Assembly: GCA_003216535.1 (NCBI GenBank)
Contig: QCIS01000005.1
Span: 1-64,000 of the forward strand
From: Prochlorococcus sp. AG-402-N08
GTDB taxonomy: Bacteria > Cyanobacteriota > Cyanobacteriia > PCC-6307 > Cyanobiaceae
Length of the DNA: 64,000 nt
Direction: 5' to 3'
The translations under genes and the position numbers were made by a program. The first letter of the stretch is position 1, and each line of letters opens with the position of its first letter. Of this stretch, positions 18,830 to 28,045 are shown piece by piece. The notes beneath the pieces were generated by a model. That model was given only the letters and a program-made list of their open reading frames with translations, searched no databases and was not told the origin of the DNA.

Positions 18830-19459
18830 ATGAGACAGCATGTTAATCCGCTTAATAGTAATTTTAATCAAATTGAGAGAATACCTTCTTTAAGAGAAAT
18901 GTTTGGTGATTCAAAATTAAATCTTCATTTGGATATAGGTTGTGCTGCTGGTGAGTTTCTATTTGATTTAGCTTCATTTAATACCAGTTGGAATTATTTA
19001 GGAATTGAAATTCGTGAGAAATTAGTCAAAAATGCTAAATTAAAAGTACTTGAAAGAGAAACCAAAAATTTATATTTTATATTTGGTAATGCTAATAATA
19101 TTTTGGATGATGTCCAAAGTAAATTTATTATCAAGAATTTAAAAAGTATTTCTTTTAATTTTCCTGATCCTTGGTTTAAAAAGAGACATTATAAAAGGCG
19201 TGTAATTCAGCCAGAATTTATTAATATTCTTTCAAATTCATTGCAAAAAGGCAGTTTGATTTTTATAAAAACAGATGTAAAGGAATTATTCGATTATATG
19301 GATTCAACTATATCAAGTAATTTCTATTTTAAAAAATTAGATAAAAAAGATTTTGATTATTCCGAAAGTTTTAATCCAAATAAAATTAAAACTAATAGGG
19401 AAAAGTATGTGTTTGTTAACCAACTTGATATTTTTGAAAGGATTTATATAAAAATTTGA
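18830..19459 (+). CDS. trmB: tRNA (guanine-N7-)-methyltransferase
   Basis: A 209-residue SAM-dependent enzyme making m7G46 in the variable loop of tRNAs. The SAM-binding motif I is [15 protein letters not shown] near residues 35-49. The catalytic family signature is [17 protein letters not shown] near residues 108-124. Length is normal. It converges on glmM with a 7-base gap and is monocistronic. Confidence 0.95.
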   Translation: MRQHVNPLNSNFNQIERIPSLREMFGDSKLNLHLDIGCAAGEFLFDLASFNTSWNYLGIEIREKLVKNAKLKVLERETKNLYFIFGNANNILDDVQSKFIIKNLKSISFNFPDPWFKKRHYKRRVIQPEFINILSNSLQKGSLIFIKTDVKELFDYMDSTISSNFYFKKLDKKDFDYSESFNPNKIKTNREKYVFVNQLDIFERIYIKI

Positions 19460-19466
19460 TTTATCT

Positions 19467-20819
19467 TTAATTTAAAATTTTATTAATTTCTAAAAAGAGT
19501 TTGTTTGATATTTCGCTTGATAAAGAATCAACTTTCTTATGATTGTTTGCCTCAACTAGAACTCTTATTACCGGTTCTGTTCCGCTAAGCCTTATATAAA
19601 CTCTACAATTATCCGAATATGTTGCCTGAAAAATTTCTATAGTTTGATCAATTAAGAGTTTGGTTTTTAGATTAAATTTATTAATATTAAAATCTAAATT
19701 GATGTTGGTTAGTTTTTGAGGAAAAGGTTCGAAACTACTTTTAAGCCAATCATTTAAATTAATATTTTTCTTTTTACAATATTTAGAAATTTGAAGTGCA
19801 GTCAATATCCCATCTCCAGAAAAGTTATTAATTTTTGAAAGTATATGACCTGACTGCTCACCTCCTAAAACAGCTCTTTTTTCCTTGATTGCGTTATGCA
19901 CATATTTATCCCCTACATCAGTTCTATGTAAAATTCCTCCAATTTTCTTCCAGGCTTTTTCAAAACCTAAGTTTGCCATTTGAGTTGATATTAGTAAATT
20001 ATTTGTAAGAATTTTTTGTTCCATGAGTTCTCTACCCCAAAGAAAAAGAATGTGATCTCCATCTAACACATTGCCTTTTGAATCTATTCCAATTACTCTA
20101 TCGGCATCCCCATCGAAGCTAAAACCCATATCTGCAGGACTTTCTCTTAATGCTCTTTTTAATGGTTCGAGGTTAGTAGAACCACAATTCATATTAATTT
20201 TTAACCCATTTTGAGAGTTATTTATAACTCTTACATCCGCACCAAGAGACTGAAAAATTTTTTTTGCGCAGCTTGTCGCTGATCCGTAGCATGTATCTAA
20301 TATTATTTTTAATCCGCTTAAATTTTCTCCACCCATTGTTTGGATTAAGCTTTTAATATACATATCCATAAGATCTTTATTTGTTTTTAGGGGAATCACT
20401 TTTGTAGGAACTGATATATTTTGATTGGTCTCTTCAATTAATTTTTGAATTTTATTTTCAAAATATTTGGTAATCTTTTGACCATTATGATCAAAAATTT
20501 TTATGCCATTATATTCCGGCGGATTATGACTTGCAGATATTATGATCCCGCCACTAAGGTTCTCTTGTTTGATTAAAAAAGGTATGGCTGGGGTAGGGCA
20601 GATTCCAAGATTTATAAATTTTTTGCCACTTTCATTTATACCTTTTGTTATTGCCTGAAGCAGAATATCTCCACTAATTCTTGTATCTCTTCCAATTAGT
20701 ATTGGACTTTTGTTCTCTAAAATCGAACCTAAAGCATATCCTACTTTGTAGGCTAGAGAATAAGTGATCTCTTCATTAAATCTTCCTCTTATTCCATCAG
20801 TTCCAAAGATTGATTGCAT
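19467..20819 (-). CDS. glmM: Phosphoglucosamine mutase
   Basis: A 450-residue alpha-D-phosphohexomutase converting glucosamine-6-phosphate to glucosamine-1-phosphate for UDP-GlcNAc and peptidoglycan. The N-terminal [12 protein letters not shown] is typical of GlmM. The phosphoserine loop is [14 protein letters not shown] near residue 95, the metal loop is [12 protein letters not shown] near residue 235, and the C-terminal phosphate-binding [14 protein letters not shown] completes the four domains. A second family member, of the phosphogluco/phosphomannomutase type, is at 50320-51774. Confidence 0.96.
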   Translation of the reverse strand: MQSIFGTDGIRGRFNEEITYSLAYKVGYALGSILENKSPILIGRDTRISGDILLQAITKGINESGKKFINLGICPTPAIPFLIKQENLSGGIIISASHNPPEYNGIKIFDHNGQKITKYFENKIQKLIEETNQNISVPTKVIPLKTNKDLMDMYIKSLIQTMGGENLSGLKIILDTCYGSATSCAKKIFQSLGADVRVINNSQNGLKINMNCGSTNLEPLKRALRESPADMGFSFDGDADRVIGIDSKGNVLDGDHILFLWGRELMEQKILTNNLLISTQMANLGFEKAWKKIGGILHRTDVGDKYVHNAIKEKRAVLGGEQSGHILSKINNFSGDGILTALQISKYCKKKNINLNDWLKSSFEPFPQKLTNINLDFNINKFNLKTKLLIDQTIEIFQATYSDNCRVYIRLSGTEPVIRVLVEANNHKKVDSLSSEISNKLFLEINKILN

Positions 20820-20929
20820 AATAAGATTTCAGGAATCAAAGAAATTTTGATAATTATTTAGTTCTTATTTTATCAGTTGATTAAAAGCTTAAAGTTTCAA
20901 ATTCTCTTTATTTGTATAACTTATTTAAA

Positions 20930-21502
20930 ATGTTTTTAGTTAGTAATATCCTAAAAGTGCAACCTGAAAGTCTAGAGCCAATTTTAAAGTCAAAACTAAA
21001 AACAATACTTATTTTGATTATATCTATTGTTGTTATTTCTTTACTTTTGTTTAGGAATTTCTTTTTTAAATCAACTTATCTTCTAAAGAGTTTTGGAGAA
21101 TTATCTGTTGACCCTCAAATAGCTTTTACAAATAATAAGCCTACATTTCTGGAATTTTATGCTGAGTGGTGTGAAGTTTGCAAAGAAATGGCTCCACAAG
21201 TTTCTGCTTTTAAAGATGAATATGAAAAAGATATTAATTTTGTTTTTTTAAATGTTGATAATCAAAAATGGAGTAATTATATCCAGAAGTTTGCCGTCAA
21301 CGGGATTCCTCAAGTAAATCTTTTTGATAAAAAGGGTAATCTAATATCTACTTTTATTGGTAAACAAGATGAAATGAAAATAAGAGAATCTATTTATAAT
21401 TTAGAAAAAGAAGGAAAGGCCTATGAGGAGATCATAAATACTGAATTTTCAATTATTCAAGAAAATAAAAATAATAAGTTTAGTCCCCGTAGTCATGGAT
21501 AA
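20930..21502 (+). CDS. Membrane-anchored thioredoxin-like protein (TxlA/HCF164 type)
   Basis: About 190 residues. An N-terminal membrane segment (TILILIISIVVISLLLF) is followed by a thioredoxin fold with the redox motif WCEVCKEM. The cis-Pro is in NGIPQV. The same arrangement is found in TxlA of cyanobacteria and HCF164 of plastids, which pass reducing power across the thylakoid for cytochrome b6f assembly. I take the ATG at 20930; a TTG six codons upstream (20912) is the longest option. The role is inferred by family. Confidence 0.85.
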   Translation: MFLVSNILKVQPESLEPILKSKLKTILILIISIVVISLLLFRNFFFKSTYLLKSFGELSVDPQIAFTNNKPTFLEFYAEWCEVCKEMAPQVSAFKDEYEKDINFVFLNVDNQKWSNYIQKFAVNGIPQVNLFDKKGNLISTFIGKQDEMKIRESIYNLEKEGKAYEEIINTEFSIIQENKNNKFSPRSHG

Positions 21503-21505
21503 TTT

Positions 21506-22138
21506 TTACCATTCTAAAGATTTTGATACAATCGGAAAACTTTGTTTAAAAATATACTTACAATTTTGAGCGATAGACTTGTGTTCTTTTTGGGTACCGT
21601 TAGCTGATCTTAAATGAATGTAATGAATCCAAGATCTGCATGATCCAGACATATAGATTCTGGTTGGGGTTGCTAATGGTAAAACAAATCTCGCACATTC
21701 TTTGGCCACGCCTTCAGCAAGTAAATCTTCATATAATTCTGAAGCAGCCTGAAAATGCAAACCAATTTTTTCATTGAATCTTTTTTTTAACTCATCAGAT
21801 AGGTCAGGAATTGAATTTTGCCTATTTTTAAAATCTTGACGCCTTAATTCGGGTAAGGGAATATTTCCCAATTGAGAACTATCTGCATATCTCTGTGAAA
21901 ATTCCTGAAAAGTAAATGATCTATGTCTTAAAATCTGGGCAGCGATTCCTCTGTTAGTTTCTATTTGTAGGGTCATAAATGACTGTTCAAAAACACTCCA
22001 ATGTTCATTTTTAATACAGTAGCTCAATAATTTCGAATAGTCCTCATTATCCTGATTTTTTGGATTACTTACTCTCGCAATGTAAGCCATTGTTTTTTCT
22101 GCATCAGGAGTTAGCGAAATAAGTTCAACTTTACTCAT
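21506..22138 (-). CDS. thyX: Flavin-dependent thymidylate synthase
   Basis: A 210-residue ThyX that makes dTMP from dUMP using FAD, NADPH and methylenetetrahydrofolate. The signature RHRSFTFQEFSQRY fits RHRX7S near residues 76-85, and the C-terminal segment SGSCRSWIHYIHLR has the catalytic-region residues. ThyX replaces ThyA in these cyanobacteria. The dcd gene ends 1 base upstream on the same strand, giving a dUMP-to-dTMP operon (dcd, thyX). Confidence 0.97.
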   Translation of the reverse strand: MSKVELISLTPDAEKTMAYIARVSNPKNQDNEDYSKLLSYCIKNEHWSVFEQSFMTLQIETNRGIAAQILRHRSFTFQEFSQRYADSSQLGNIPLPELRRQDFKNRQNSIPDLSDELKKRFNEKIGLHFQAASELYEDLLAEGVAKECARFVLPLATPTRIYMSGSCRSWIHYIHLRSANGTQKEHKSIAQNCKYIFKQSFPIVSKSLEW

Positions 22139-22139
22139 T

Positions 22140-22733
22140 TTAGATCTTTGCTAGGGTCACTTTTTCTGGTTGGTTTTGATATTTACCTCTTCTATCTTCA
22201 TAGGTTGTAGAGCATGGATCACCTTCAAAAAAGAGTAGTTGGCAAATACCCTCTTCAGCATAAATTCTGCAATCTGCACCTGAACTATTACTAAACTCCA
22301 AAGTTAGATGACCTTCCCACCCTGCCTCTGCAGGCGTTGTATTAACAATTATTCCTAATCGTGCATATGTACTTTTGCCTATACAGATCACAGTTATATT
22401 TTCTGGTACTTTCATCTTTTCTAAAGCCACTCCTAAACCATAGGAGTGAGCAGGAAGAATAAAAAAGTCTCCATCTTTATCATGGTGAAGAACAGTTTTT
22501 TCTAAGTTATTAGGATTAAACTTTTTTGGATTCATCACAGTACCAGGGATATGTCTGAAAATTAGGAATTCTTTTGATGAAAGTCTTAAATCATAGCCAT
22601 AAGATGAACATCCGTAACTCAAAACTGGCTTTTGTTTATTGTCAGGCTCAAGATGCCTAACTAAATTTGATTGAAAGGGCTTTATCATCCCTTCCGAGGC
22701 TTTTTGATTTATCCAGAGATCATTTTTCAGCAT
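22140..22733 (-). CDS. dcd: dCTP deaminase
   Basis: A 197-residue trimeric enzyme of the dUTPase superfamily that deaminates dCTP to dUTP. Diagnostic parts are PASEGMIKPF-like ASEGMIKPF at the start, SYGCSSYGYDLRLS, GKSTYARLGIIVNTTPAEAGWEGHLTLEFSN in the middle with the catalytic Glu, and a C-terminal GKYQNQ lid. It lies 1 base from thyX and 4 bases after the CobO-like gene, so the three form one tight transcription unit. Confidence 0.96.
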   Translation of the reverse strand: MLKNDLWINQKASEGMIKPFQSNLVRHLEPDNKQKPVLSYGCSSYGYDLRLSSKEFLIFRHIPGTVMNPKKFNPNNLEKTVLHHDKDGDFFILPAHSYGLGVALEKMKVPENITVICIGKSTYARLGIIVNTTPAEAGWEGHLTLEFSNSSGADCRIYAEEGICQLLFFEGDPCSTTYEDRRGKYQNQPEKVTLAKI

Positions 22734-22737
22734 TGTT

Positions 22738-23319
22738 TTATGAGCGAAGTTCGGTAATTTGGTTGGCCATTAATAATAGATCTTTAGGAATATCTGTACC
22801 AGTTAGGATTACATCTCCTGATATAAATCGGTTTTCAAGTGTTGAAATCAAATCATCTTTATCGATAATTTTCATTTCAATAGCTAAAGAAATTTCATCA
22901 AGTATTATTTGGTCATTCTCGCCAGACTGTAGTTCTTTTTTACAAAAATTCCATAATTCAGAAGTGGATTCATGAATAGATTTTTTTAAATTTTCATTGT
23001 TTTCAATTTCTTCAGAATTATATTGATCAAAGGAATGAGATGATCTTACCCAGGTTAAATTGCCGCATAGCTTTACTGCATTATCAACTCCTTGTTTGAC
23101 TCCTCCTTTCATAAATTGTATTAAGAGAACTTTTCTACCAAGAGCAGCATTTCTTAGAGAGTCTCTAATGATAGATGGGTAGCTTCCCCGAAATGAAGAT
23201 TGATAGATTTGAATCTGTCCGTTTTGTGTAAATCTTTTTAAGTTAACTTTTTTAGCAGTATTTATATTTACAACATCAAGATTATTTTTGGAATAAGTAT
23301 GGGATGAGCTAATTACCAT
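22738..23319 (-). CDS. cobO: CobO/BtuR-like corrinoid adenosyltransferase with altered P-loop
   Basis: A 193-residue protein related to CobO/BtuR, which adds the adenosyl group of ATP to cob(I)alamin derivatives. The fold is recognisable in RKVLLIQFMKGG, NLTWVR and the Walker-B-like QIILDEISLAIEMKIID, and GDVILTG near the end. The region that should contain the GxGKGKTTAA P-loop reads QSSFRGSYPSII at about 40-51, so the Lys and Thr that bind triphosphate are missing. Either ATP is bound differently or the enzyme has changed function. It heads the dcd-thyX cluster and is divergent from ntcA. Confidence 0.82.
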   Translation of the reverse strand: MVISSSHTYSKNNLDVVNINTAKKVNLKRFTQNGQIQIYQSSFRGSYPSIIRDSLRNAALGRKVLLIQFMKGGVKQGVDNAVKLCGNLTWVRSSHSFDQYNSEEIENNENLKKSIHESTSELWNFCKKELQSGENDQIILDEISLAIEMKIIDKDDLISTLENRFISGDVILTGTDIPKDLLLMANQITELRS

Positions 23320-23456
23320 TATTTAGATTCTTTCTACATGCAGTATAATTAGAATCTATTGACGCTGCATATAGTGTAATTTTACTTAAAAAAGTGTTAA
23401 GCAACTAGAAAATTACTGAAAAGGACTTATTGATAAACTAATAAGAATCCAAAATT

Positions 23457-23498
23457 GTTACAGTTGATACAAGATATTTTAGAGTGTCTCCTTAAATT
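23457..23498 (+). promoter_or_regulatory. Candidate NtcA-activated promoter of ntcA (autoregulation)
   Basis: GTTACAGTTGATAC at 23457-23470 fits GT-N10-AC and differs from GTA-N8-TAC at one base. TAAATT at 23493-23498 is a plausible -10 element. The distance from the box centre to the -10 (about 31-32 bases) is that of class II NtcA promoters with the box centred near -41. It implies a start near 23504 and a very short leader before the ATG at 23519. Confidence 0.6.
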
Positions 23499-23518
23499 TT
23501 TTAATAGTCAAGATATTT

Positions 23519-24253
23519 ATGATACCTGCTTCACGAGGATTCAACCGCTTTAGTTCGGCACAGTCAGGACAAAGTAAAATTAACTCTGTTGGAGAACGTT
23601 TTCCAATCAATAGAACTTTAATGGAAGTTATAAAAGGTTTAGATGGTGCAAGCACAGAAATGGTTGAGAGATCTAAAACAATATTTTTCCCAGGAGACCC
23701 TGCTGAAAGAGTATATCTTATAAGAAGAGGAGCAGTAAGACTGTCAAGAGTTTATGAGTCAGGTGAAGAAATAACTGTTGCCCTTTTAAGGGAGAATAGT
23801 CTCTTTGGTGTTCTATCTCTTCTAACAGGACATAGATCTGATCGTTTTTATCATGCCATAGCATTCACAAGAGTTGAAATGATAACAGCACCTGCAAATT
23901 CTGTTTTAAGAGCTATAGAGGAAGATGCATCAGTCGGTCTATTACTGTTACAGGGGCTTTCAAGTAGAATCCTGCAAACCGAAACAATGATAGAAACTCT
24001 TACACATAGAGATATGTCTTCTCGTTTAGTAAGTTTTTTAATGGTTCTTTGTAGAGACTTTGGAGTTGCAGGTGAAAAAGGTATTACAATAGACCTAAGG
24101 CTTTCACATCAGGCAATTGCTGAAGCAATTGGTTCAACAAGAGTAACCATTACAAGATTGTTGGGAGATTTAAAGGATTCAGGGCTACTTAATATTGAAA
24201 GAAAAAAGATAACAGTGTTCGATCCAATTGCTCTTGCCAAAAGATTTAATTGA
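23519..24253 (+). CDS. ntcA: Global nitrogen regulator NtcA
   Basis: A 244-residue CRP-family activator that senses 2-oxoglutarate and turns on nitrogen-assimilation genes. The cNMP-like effector domain contains [14 protein letters not shown] and [34 protein letters not shown]. The C-terminal winged helix has [24 protein letters not shown], the recognition helix near residues 205-220. It is about 20 residues longer at the N-terminus than the 222-223-residue NtcA of Synechococcus, and the predicted transcript start is compatible with this longer form. The DUF3084 gene follows closely. Confidence 0.97.
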   Translation: MIPASRGFNRFSSAQSGQSKINSVGERFPINRTLMEVIKGLDGASTEMVERSKTIFFPGDPAERVYLIRRGAVRLSRVYESGEEITVALLRENSLFGVLSLLTGHRSDRFYHAIAFTRVEMITAPANSVLRAIEEDASVGLLLLQGLSSRILQTETMIETLTHRDMSSRLVSFLMVLCRDFGVAGEKGITIDLRLSHQAIAEAIGSTRVTITRLLGDLKDSGLLNIERKKITVFDPIALAKRFN

Positions 24254-24274
24254 TTCATCATAAATTATGATGTA

Positions 24275-25258
24275 TTGATAGTATACAAAAGTGTGGCTTG
24301 GATTTTAATTGTTTTTTTAATATTACTTGGGGGATTAATTGCACCATTTGGGGATGTTCTTGGAACAAAAATTGGAAAAGCAAGATTTAGTATCTTAAAA
24401 TTAAGACCGAAAAAAACAGCAACCATAATAACCATAATTACTGGTGGCTTTATTAGTTCAATATCAATAGGGTTATTAATTTTAGTTAGTGAAGAATTCA
24501 GACAAAGGCTTTTTATTGATATTCCTTTTTTGCAAAAAACTTTAGATGAAAGTAAAAAGGCCTTAATCCCTTTACAGGAAGAAAGAAAGGAACTTGAAGG
24601 TAAAATTATTCAAAAAGAAAAGGAGTTAAATCAATTAAAAAATAATATTAAAGTATTTAGGAGAGGAAATATTGTTATTAAAAGAGGACAAACTTTATTT
24701 ATTGCTGAGATTAATCCCAGCTCAAATATAAAAATAGACCTAACAAAAATCTATAATGAAGCTGATAAATTTGTTAGGAAAATTGTCATCCCAGTTAATA
24801 AAGAAGCAAAGAATATTCTTTTGTGGCGACCTAGTGATATTACAAAAATTGAGACAATTGCTGCTAGAGGGGGTAATTGGATTTTATTAATTAAATCAGC
24901 AACAAATGTTTTAAAAGGAGATAATTATGTTTTTGTATCTCCTGATTTATTAGAGAATAATTTTATAGTCAAAAAAGGGGATGTTATTACAAGTTCAATT
25001 CTGGAAGCAAGTGATTTAAATCTTAAATCAATCAATTTAAATATTAAATCATTGCTTAGAAAAACAAGGGATGAAATTAAGTCAAAAGGATCTCAAGTTA
25101 GTGAAATTAATACAAGTGGAAATTTTGTAAAAAAAATTAGAGACTTTCTTCAAGAAAATCAAAATATCAAATTTAAGTTAGAAGTAGTATCTTTAAGGGA
25201 TAGTAAAACTGTAGAACCCATAGTTGTTGAAATTAATATTTTAAAGATTTCTTCTTAA
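24275..25258 (+). CDS. DUF3084 family membrane protein
   Basis: A 327-residue protein with two N-terminal membrane helices (about residues 5-28 and 48-70) separated by a basic loop with GTKIGKARFSILKLRPKKTA, the family signature. A coiled-coil stretch follows at about residues 88-125 (ESKKALIPLQEERKELEGK), then a mixed soluble domain. Only TTG (24275) is available as a standard start near the hydrophobic N-terminus. It follows ntcA by 21 bases and its stop abuts the next ATG, so the three genes form a likely operon. Function unknown. Confidence 0.82.
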   Translation: MIVYKSVAWILIVFLILLGGLIAPFGDVLGTKIGKARFSILKLRPKKTATIITIITGGFISSISIGLLILVSEEFRQRLFIDIPFLQKTLDESKKALIPLQEERKELEGKIIQKEKELNQLKNNIKVFRRGNIVIKRGQTLFIAEINPSSNIKIDLTKIYNEADKFVRKIVIPVNKEAKNILLWRPSDITKIETIAARGGNWILLIKSATNVLKGDNYVFVSPDLLENNFIVKKGDVITSSILEASDLNLKSINLNIKSLLRKTRDEIKSKGSQVSEINTSGNFVKKIRDFLQENQNIKFKLEVVSLRDSKTVEPIVVEINILKISS

Positions 25259-25696
25259 ATGCCTAAAGTAATAACTATTGATCCCGGAAAAAGTAAATGC
25301 GGCTTAGTCTTAGCAGAAATTAGCGAAAAAAAAGTTTATCTAGCAATCATTGTTAAAAGTGAATTAATTGAGAATTATCTCAGAAATTTAATTGCCGCTG
25401 AGAACATATCACGCATTATTATTGGCAATGGTACCACCAGTAGAGAAATCAGAGAAAAACTATATTTTTTTAAAAAAGAAATAATAACTTTTGAGGAAAA
25501 AAATACTACCTATAGGGCTAAAGCAAGATATTTTGAACTTTTCCCAATAAGTGGCCTGAAGTTTTTAATACCTAGAGAAGTTTTTATTCTTAATAAAAAC
25601 CTTGATGCGTTATCAGCTTTAATAATTTTAGAAGATTATTGCAAAATGAAGTTTACTTTGAATCAAAATATAGATTTTAAAACTTGGCTGAAATAG
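25259..25696 (+). CDS. RuvC/YqgF-like RNase H-fold protein
   Basis: A 145-residue protein whose N-terminal VITIDPGKSKCGLVLAE matches the first strand and Asp of the RuvC/YqgF ribonuclease-H superfamily. IIIGNGTTSREI forms the second conserved block and LDALSALIILEDY near the C-terminus carries an Asp in the position of the last catalytic residue. It could be a Holliday-junction or pre-rRNA nuclease-like protein; specificity cannot be told from sequence. It starts directly at the DUF3084 stop and overlaps the convergent DUF3146 gene by 20 bp. Confidence 0.75.
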   Translation: MPKVITIDPGKSKCGLVLAEISEKKVYLAIIVKSELIENYLRNLIAAENISRIIIGNGTTSREIREKLYFFKKEIITFEEKNTTYRAKARYFELFPISGLKFLIPREVFILNKNLDALSALIILEDYCKMKFTLNQNIDFKTWLK

Positions 25697-25934
25697 TAAA
25701 TTTATATTCATTCCCTGCTTCTAGTTCATAATCTTTTTTCAACAAAAATCTCAATAAAGCATCCTCAATTAATGCTCTTCCCAAAGGTGGATTTACAGTT
25801 AATAAACCTTTTTGAAAGGACCATGTAAAAGTCCACTTAAATTGACTAGCTTCCACAACCCCCTGAATTTGCTTTTTTGAGAAGCTATATTCCTTAACAC
25901 TTACATTAGCAATCGTTTCAGGTTTTGAACGCAT
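25677..25934 (-). CDS. DUF3146 family protein
   Basis: An 85-residue soluble protein of a cyanobacteria-specific family. The pattern VVEASQFKWTFTWSFQKGLLTVNPPLGRALIEDALLRFL, given here in pieces as FKWTFTW, PPLGRALIEDALLRFL and AGNEYKFTI, is typical. No membrane segment is present. It starts 3 bases after the pth stop on the same strand, so they are cotranscribed. Its last 20 bp overlap the convergent RuvC-like gene. Function unknown. Confidence 0.75.
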   Translation of the reverse strand: MRSKPETIANVSVKEYSFSKKQIQGVVEASQFKWTFTWSFQKGLLTVNPPLGRALIEDALLRFLLKKDYELEAGNEYKFTISAKF

Positions 25935-25937
25935 TTC

Positions 25938-26540
25938 CTAGGTTTGGTCTTTGTCAAAAGAATTTAATTCATTAATTATATATTCTTCTTTTTTAGTATT
26001 TAGTTGTTCTAGGGATTCTATTACTCTCTTATACACTTTATCCAATATTGATTTTTCTTCTAGAGAAATATTTCCTAGTACATGTGAAATGGTGTTGAAA
26101 TTATTTTTTTCTTTTATTAGAGGAGGTGAACCAATACCAATTCTTATTCTCTTAAAGTTTTTTGTCTGCAATTGTTCAATAATGCTTTTAAGCCCGTTAT
26201 GTCCACCTGAGCTTCCTTTTCTTCTAAATCTTATTTTCCCAAGGGGAAGATCTTTATCGTCGACTATTATGAAAATCTGATCTAAATTTATTTTGTACCA
26301 ATCAACTATTGCTCGGACAGCATAACCACTGTTATTCATAAACGTATTTGGTAAAAATAACCTGAAAGTAGAATCATTGATTTGAAATTCTGAGAAGGAA
26401 CTTTTAAGCTTATCTTTTAACAAAAAATTCGAATTATATTTTTTAGAGAGATTTTCAAGCAGTAAAAAACCTATATTATGTCTACTTTTTGAGTACTTTT
26501 TACCAGGATTTCCTAATCCAATTAAATATATTTCTTTCAT
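25938..26540 (-). CDS. pth: Peptidyl-tRNA hydrolase
   Basis: A 200-residue enzyme that releases peptides from peptidyl-tRNA dropped by ribosomes. GLGNPGKKYSKSRHNIGF at residues 8-25 contains the catalytic His, and PNTFMNNSG, IVDDKDLPLGKIRFRRKGSSGGHNGLKS and FKRIRIGIGSP are the other conserved blocks. Length is normal. It lies downstream of psbH but is separated from it by a strong terminator. Confidence 0.97.
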   Translation of the reverse strand: MKEIYLIGLGNPGKKYSKSRHNIGFLLLENLSKKYNSNFLLKDKLKSSFSEFQINDSTFRLFLPNTFMNNSGYAVRAIVDWYKINLDQIFIIVDDKDLPLGKIRFRRKGSSGGHNGLKSIIEQLQTKNFKRIRIGIGSPPLIKEKNNFNTISHVLGNISLEEKSILDKVYKRVIESLEQLNTKKEEYIINELNSFDKDQT

Positions 26541-26598
26541 GATGTATTTCTCAATCTATTTCATTGAGAATTATAAATATACAAACAAACTATAACTA

Positions 26599-26636
26599 AA
26601 AAAATAAAAATCCCTAAAATTTTATTAGGGATTTTT
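26599..26636 (-). terminator. Terminator of psbH
   Basis: AAAAATCCCTAA (26606-26617) and TTAGGGATTTTT (26625-26636) form a perfect 12-bp stem with a 7-base loop. On the minus strand a T-rich tract follows. It lies between the psbH stop and the pth start. Confidence 0.9.
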
Positions 26637-26670
26637 AGATTAAAAATAACTTTTAGAGCTTTTCAGAAAT

Positions 26671-26871
26671 TTAGTTTCCGTTCCAATCTACTGAGAAACC
26701 TTGTAGTAGTAGTGATTGGTTATAAATTTGTAGAAGAATAACTAAAAAGACTAAAAGTAGTAATCCTATTACTGTCATCACAGGAACTGCTCCCCAGCCA
26801 GGTACCACTTTCCCTTGACCTGAATTGCCAATAGCCTTTAGAAGACTTCCTAATGCTGTTTTTTGACCCAT
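26671..26871 (-). CDS. psbH: Photosystem II protein PsbH
   Basis: A 66-residue single-helix PSII subunit near the QB side, involved in electron transfer and PSII assembly. The conserved start [21 protein letters not shown] is followed by [30 protein letters not shown], the membrane helix at about residues 27-46. It is divergent from psbN, the classic arrangement of cyanobacteria and plastids. Confidence 0.98.
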
Positions 26872-26951
26872 GTTGAATTCACTAAATCGATTATTATTTC
26901 GCTATTGTATAAGAACTTATACATAAATTGTTTACAAACTTAGCAAAATTG

Positions 26952-27104
26952 ATGCAAACTTTATCATCCGCTCCAGATCCTGCAGTTTCAATAGCTGTAA
27001 CAATTCTGGCATTACTTCTGGCTTTGACGGGTTTTGGTCTATGGACTGCCTTTGGACCTAAAGCTGCAAAGCTTACAGATCCATGGGATGATCATGATGA
27101 TTAA
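26952..27104 (+). CDS. psbN: PsbN protein
   Basis: A 50-residue single-helix protein. It has an N-terminal membrane segment (VSIAVTILALLLALTGFGLW) followed by the family signature TAFGPKAAKLTDPWDDHDD. PsbN is not a PSII subunit but is needed for assembly of the PSII reaction centre in plants. The ATG is at 26952 and TAA at 27102. It is divergent from psbH and 108 bases upstream of psbI on the same strand. Confidence 0.96.
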   Translation: MQTLSSAPDPAVSIAVTILALLLALTGFGLWTAFGPKAAKLTDPWDDHDD

Positions 27105-27212
27105 TTTATTTTAAAGTATTTCAAAATTTTCCAAAAATACAAAAAGTAAACCTTTTACCATAATTTAAATATAAATTTAATAGGATATAAATCTGTCAGC
27201 ACTAGTAATTTC

Positions 27213-27341
27213 ATGCTTGCCCTTAAAATTTCTGTATACACAATTGTTTTTTTCTTCGTTGGAATCTTTCTCTTCGGATTTTTAGCTAGTGACCCAACTA
27301 GGACACCTAATAGAAAAGATTTAGAAAGTCCACAGGATTAA
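27213..27341 (+). CDS. psbI: Photosystem II protein PsbI
   Basis: A 42-residue single-helix PSII reaction-centre subunit that contacts D1. [19 protein letters not shown] begins the helix, then [17 protein letters not shown] is the conserved stromal tail. The ATG is at 27213 and the TAA at 27339. It follows psbN with a 108-base gap and converges on leuD. Confidence 0.97.
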
Positions 27342-27424
27342 TTTTTTTAGACTTTTTCCAAATTTTGAAAAAATAAAAAGATTTTAAAATATTTCGATAA
27401 CTTTTAAATTTTTTTTTAAAGTTA

Positions 27425-28045
27425 TTAAATCTCATCACTAAATTTTATATAAGGTAGTTCTTTAAATTTTCTTTCTACTAAAGAAGAGTTTTCAAGTAAT
27501 GTTGCTGTAGCATCCCATTCACCGGATAAAAACATTTTTTTTGTGCTCTCTTTAATCTCAAGATTAAAATTTAAATCTTTTGATTTGGCTGAAGAATTTT
27601 TCAGATCAATTTCTAAGAATAAACTCTTACTAATGTTATATTTTTGAATATTTTGTATTAACTTTTTAGGAAGAGTAAAACAAGGAATTCCAATTGCAAT
27701 ACAATTGCTATAAAAAATTTCAGCAAAACTCTCACCTATTATTGCTCTTATACCCCATCGAATTAGGGCTTGAGGTGCATGTTCTCTACTAGAGCCGCAA
27801 CCAAAATTACTATTAACGATAAGAATAGAGGAGTTTTGATTTTCTTTTAGATCAAAGGTATGACTTCCTTTCAAGGTTTTTCTATCGTCTTCAAAAACAG
27901 ATTTGCCTAATGAATCAAAATTAACACATTTTAAGAAACGCGCAGGAATAATCCGATCAGTATCAATGTCGTTACCAATCAATGAGATGCATTTCCCAGT
28001 TATTTGTGAAATTTTTCCAATTGGCGGAGTAAACTCGGCTTTCAT
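27425..28045 (-). CDS. leuD: 3-isopropylmalate dehydratase small subunit
   Basis: A 206-residue swivelling-domain subunit that, with LeuC, isomerises 2-isopropylmalate to 3-isopropylmalate in leucine synthesis. GNDIDTDRIIPARFL, NFGCGSSREHAPQAL and ESFAEIFYSNCIAIGIP are the aconitase-swivel signatures. The stop of leuC and the start of leuD overlap (TAATG), so the two are translationally coupled. Confidence 0.96.
   Translation of the reverse strand: MKAEFTPPIGKISQITGKCISLIGNDIDTDRIIPARFLKCVNFDSLGKSVFEDDRKTLKGSHTFDLKENQNSSILIVNSNFGCGSSREHAPQALIRWGIRAIIGESFAEIFYSNCIAIGIPCFTLPKKLIQNIQKYNISKSLFLEIDLKNSSAKSKDLNFNLEIKESTKKMFLSGEWDATATLLENSSLVERKFKELPYIKFSDEI

Noticed and set aside
27397-27425. ATAACTTT/AAAGTTAT inverted repeat as a terminator between psbI and leuD
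   Set aside because: The stem is entirely AT-rich apart from one pair and has a 13-base loop; it could form by chance in this composition.
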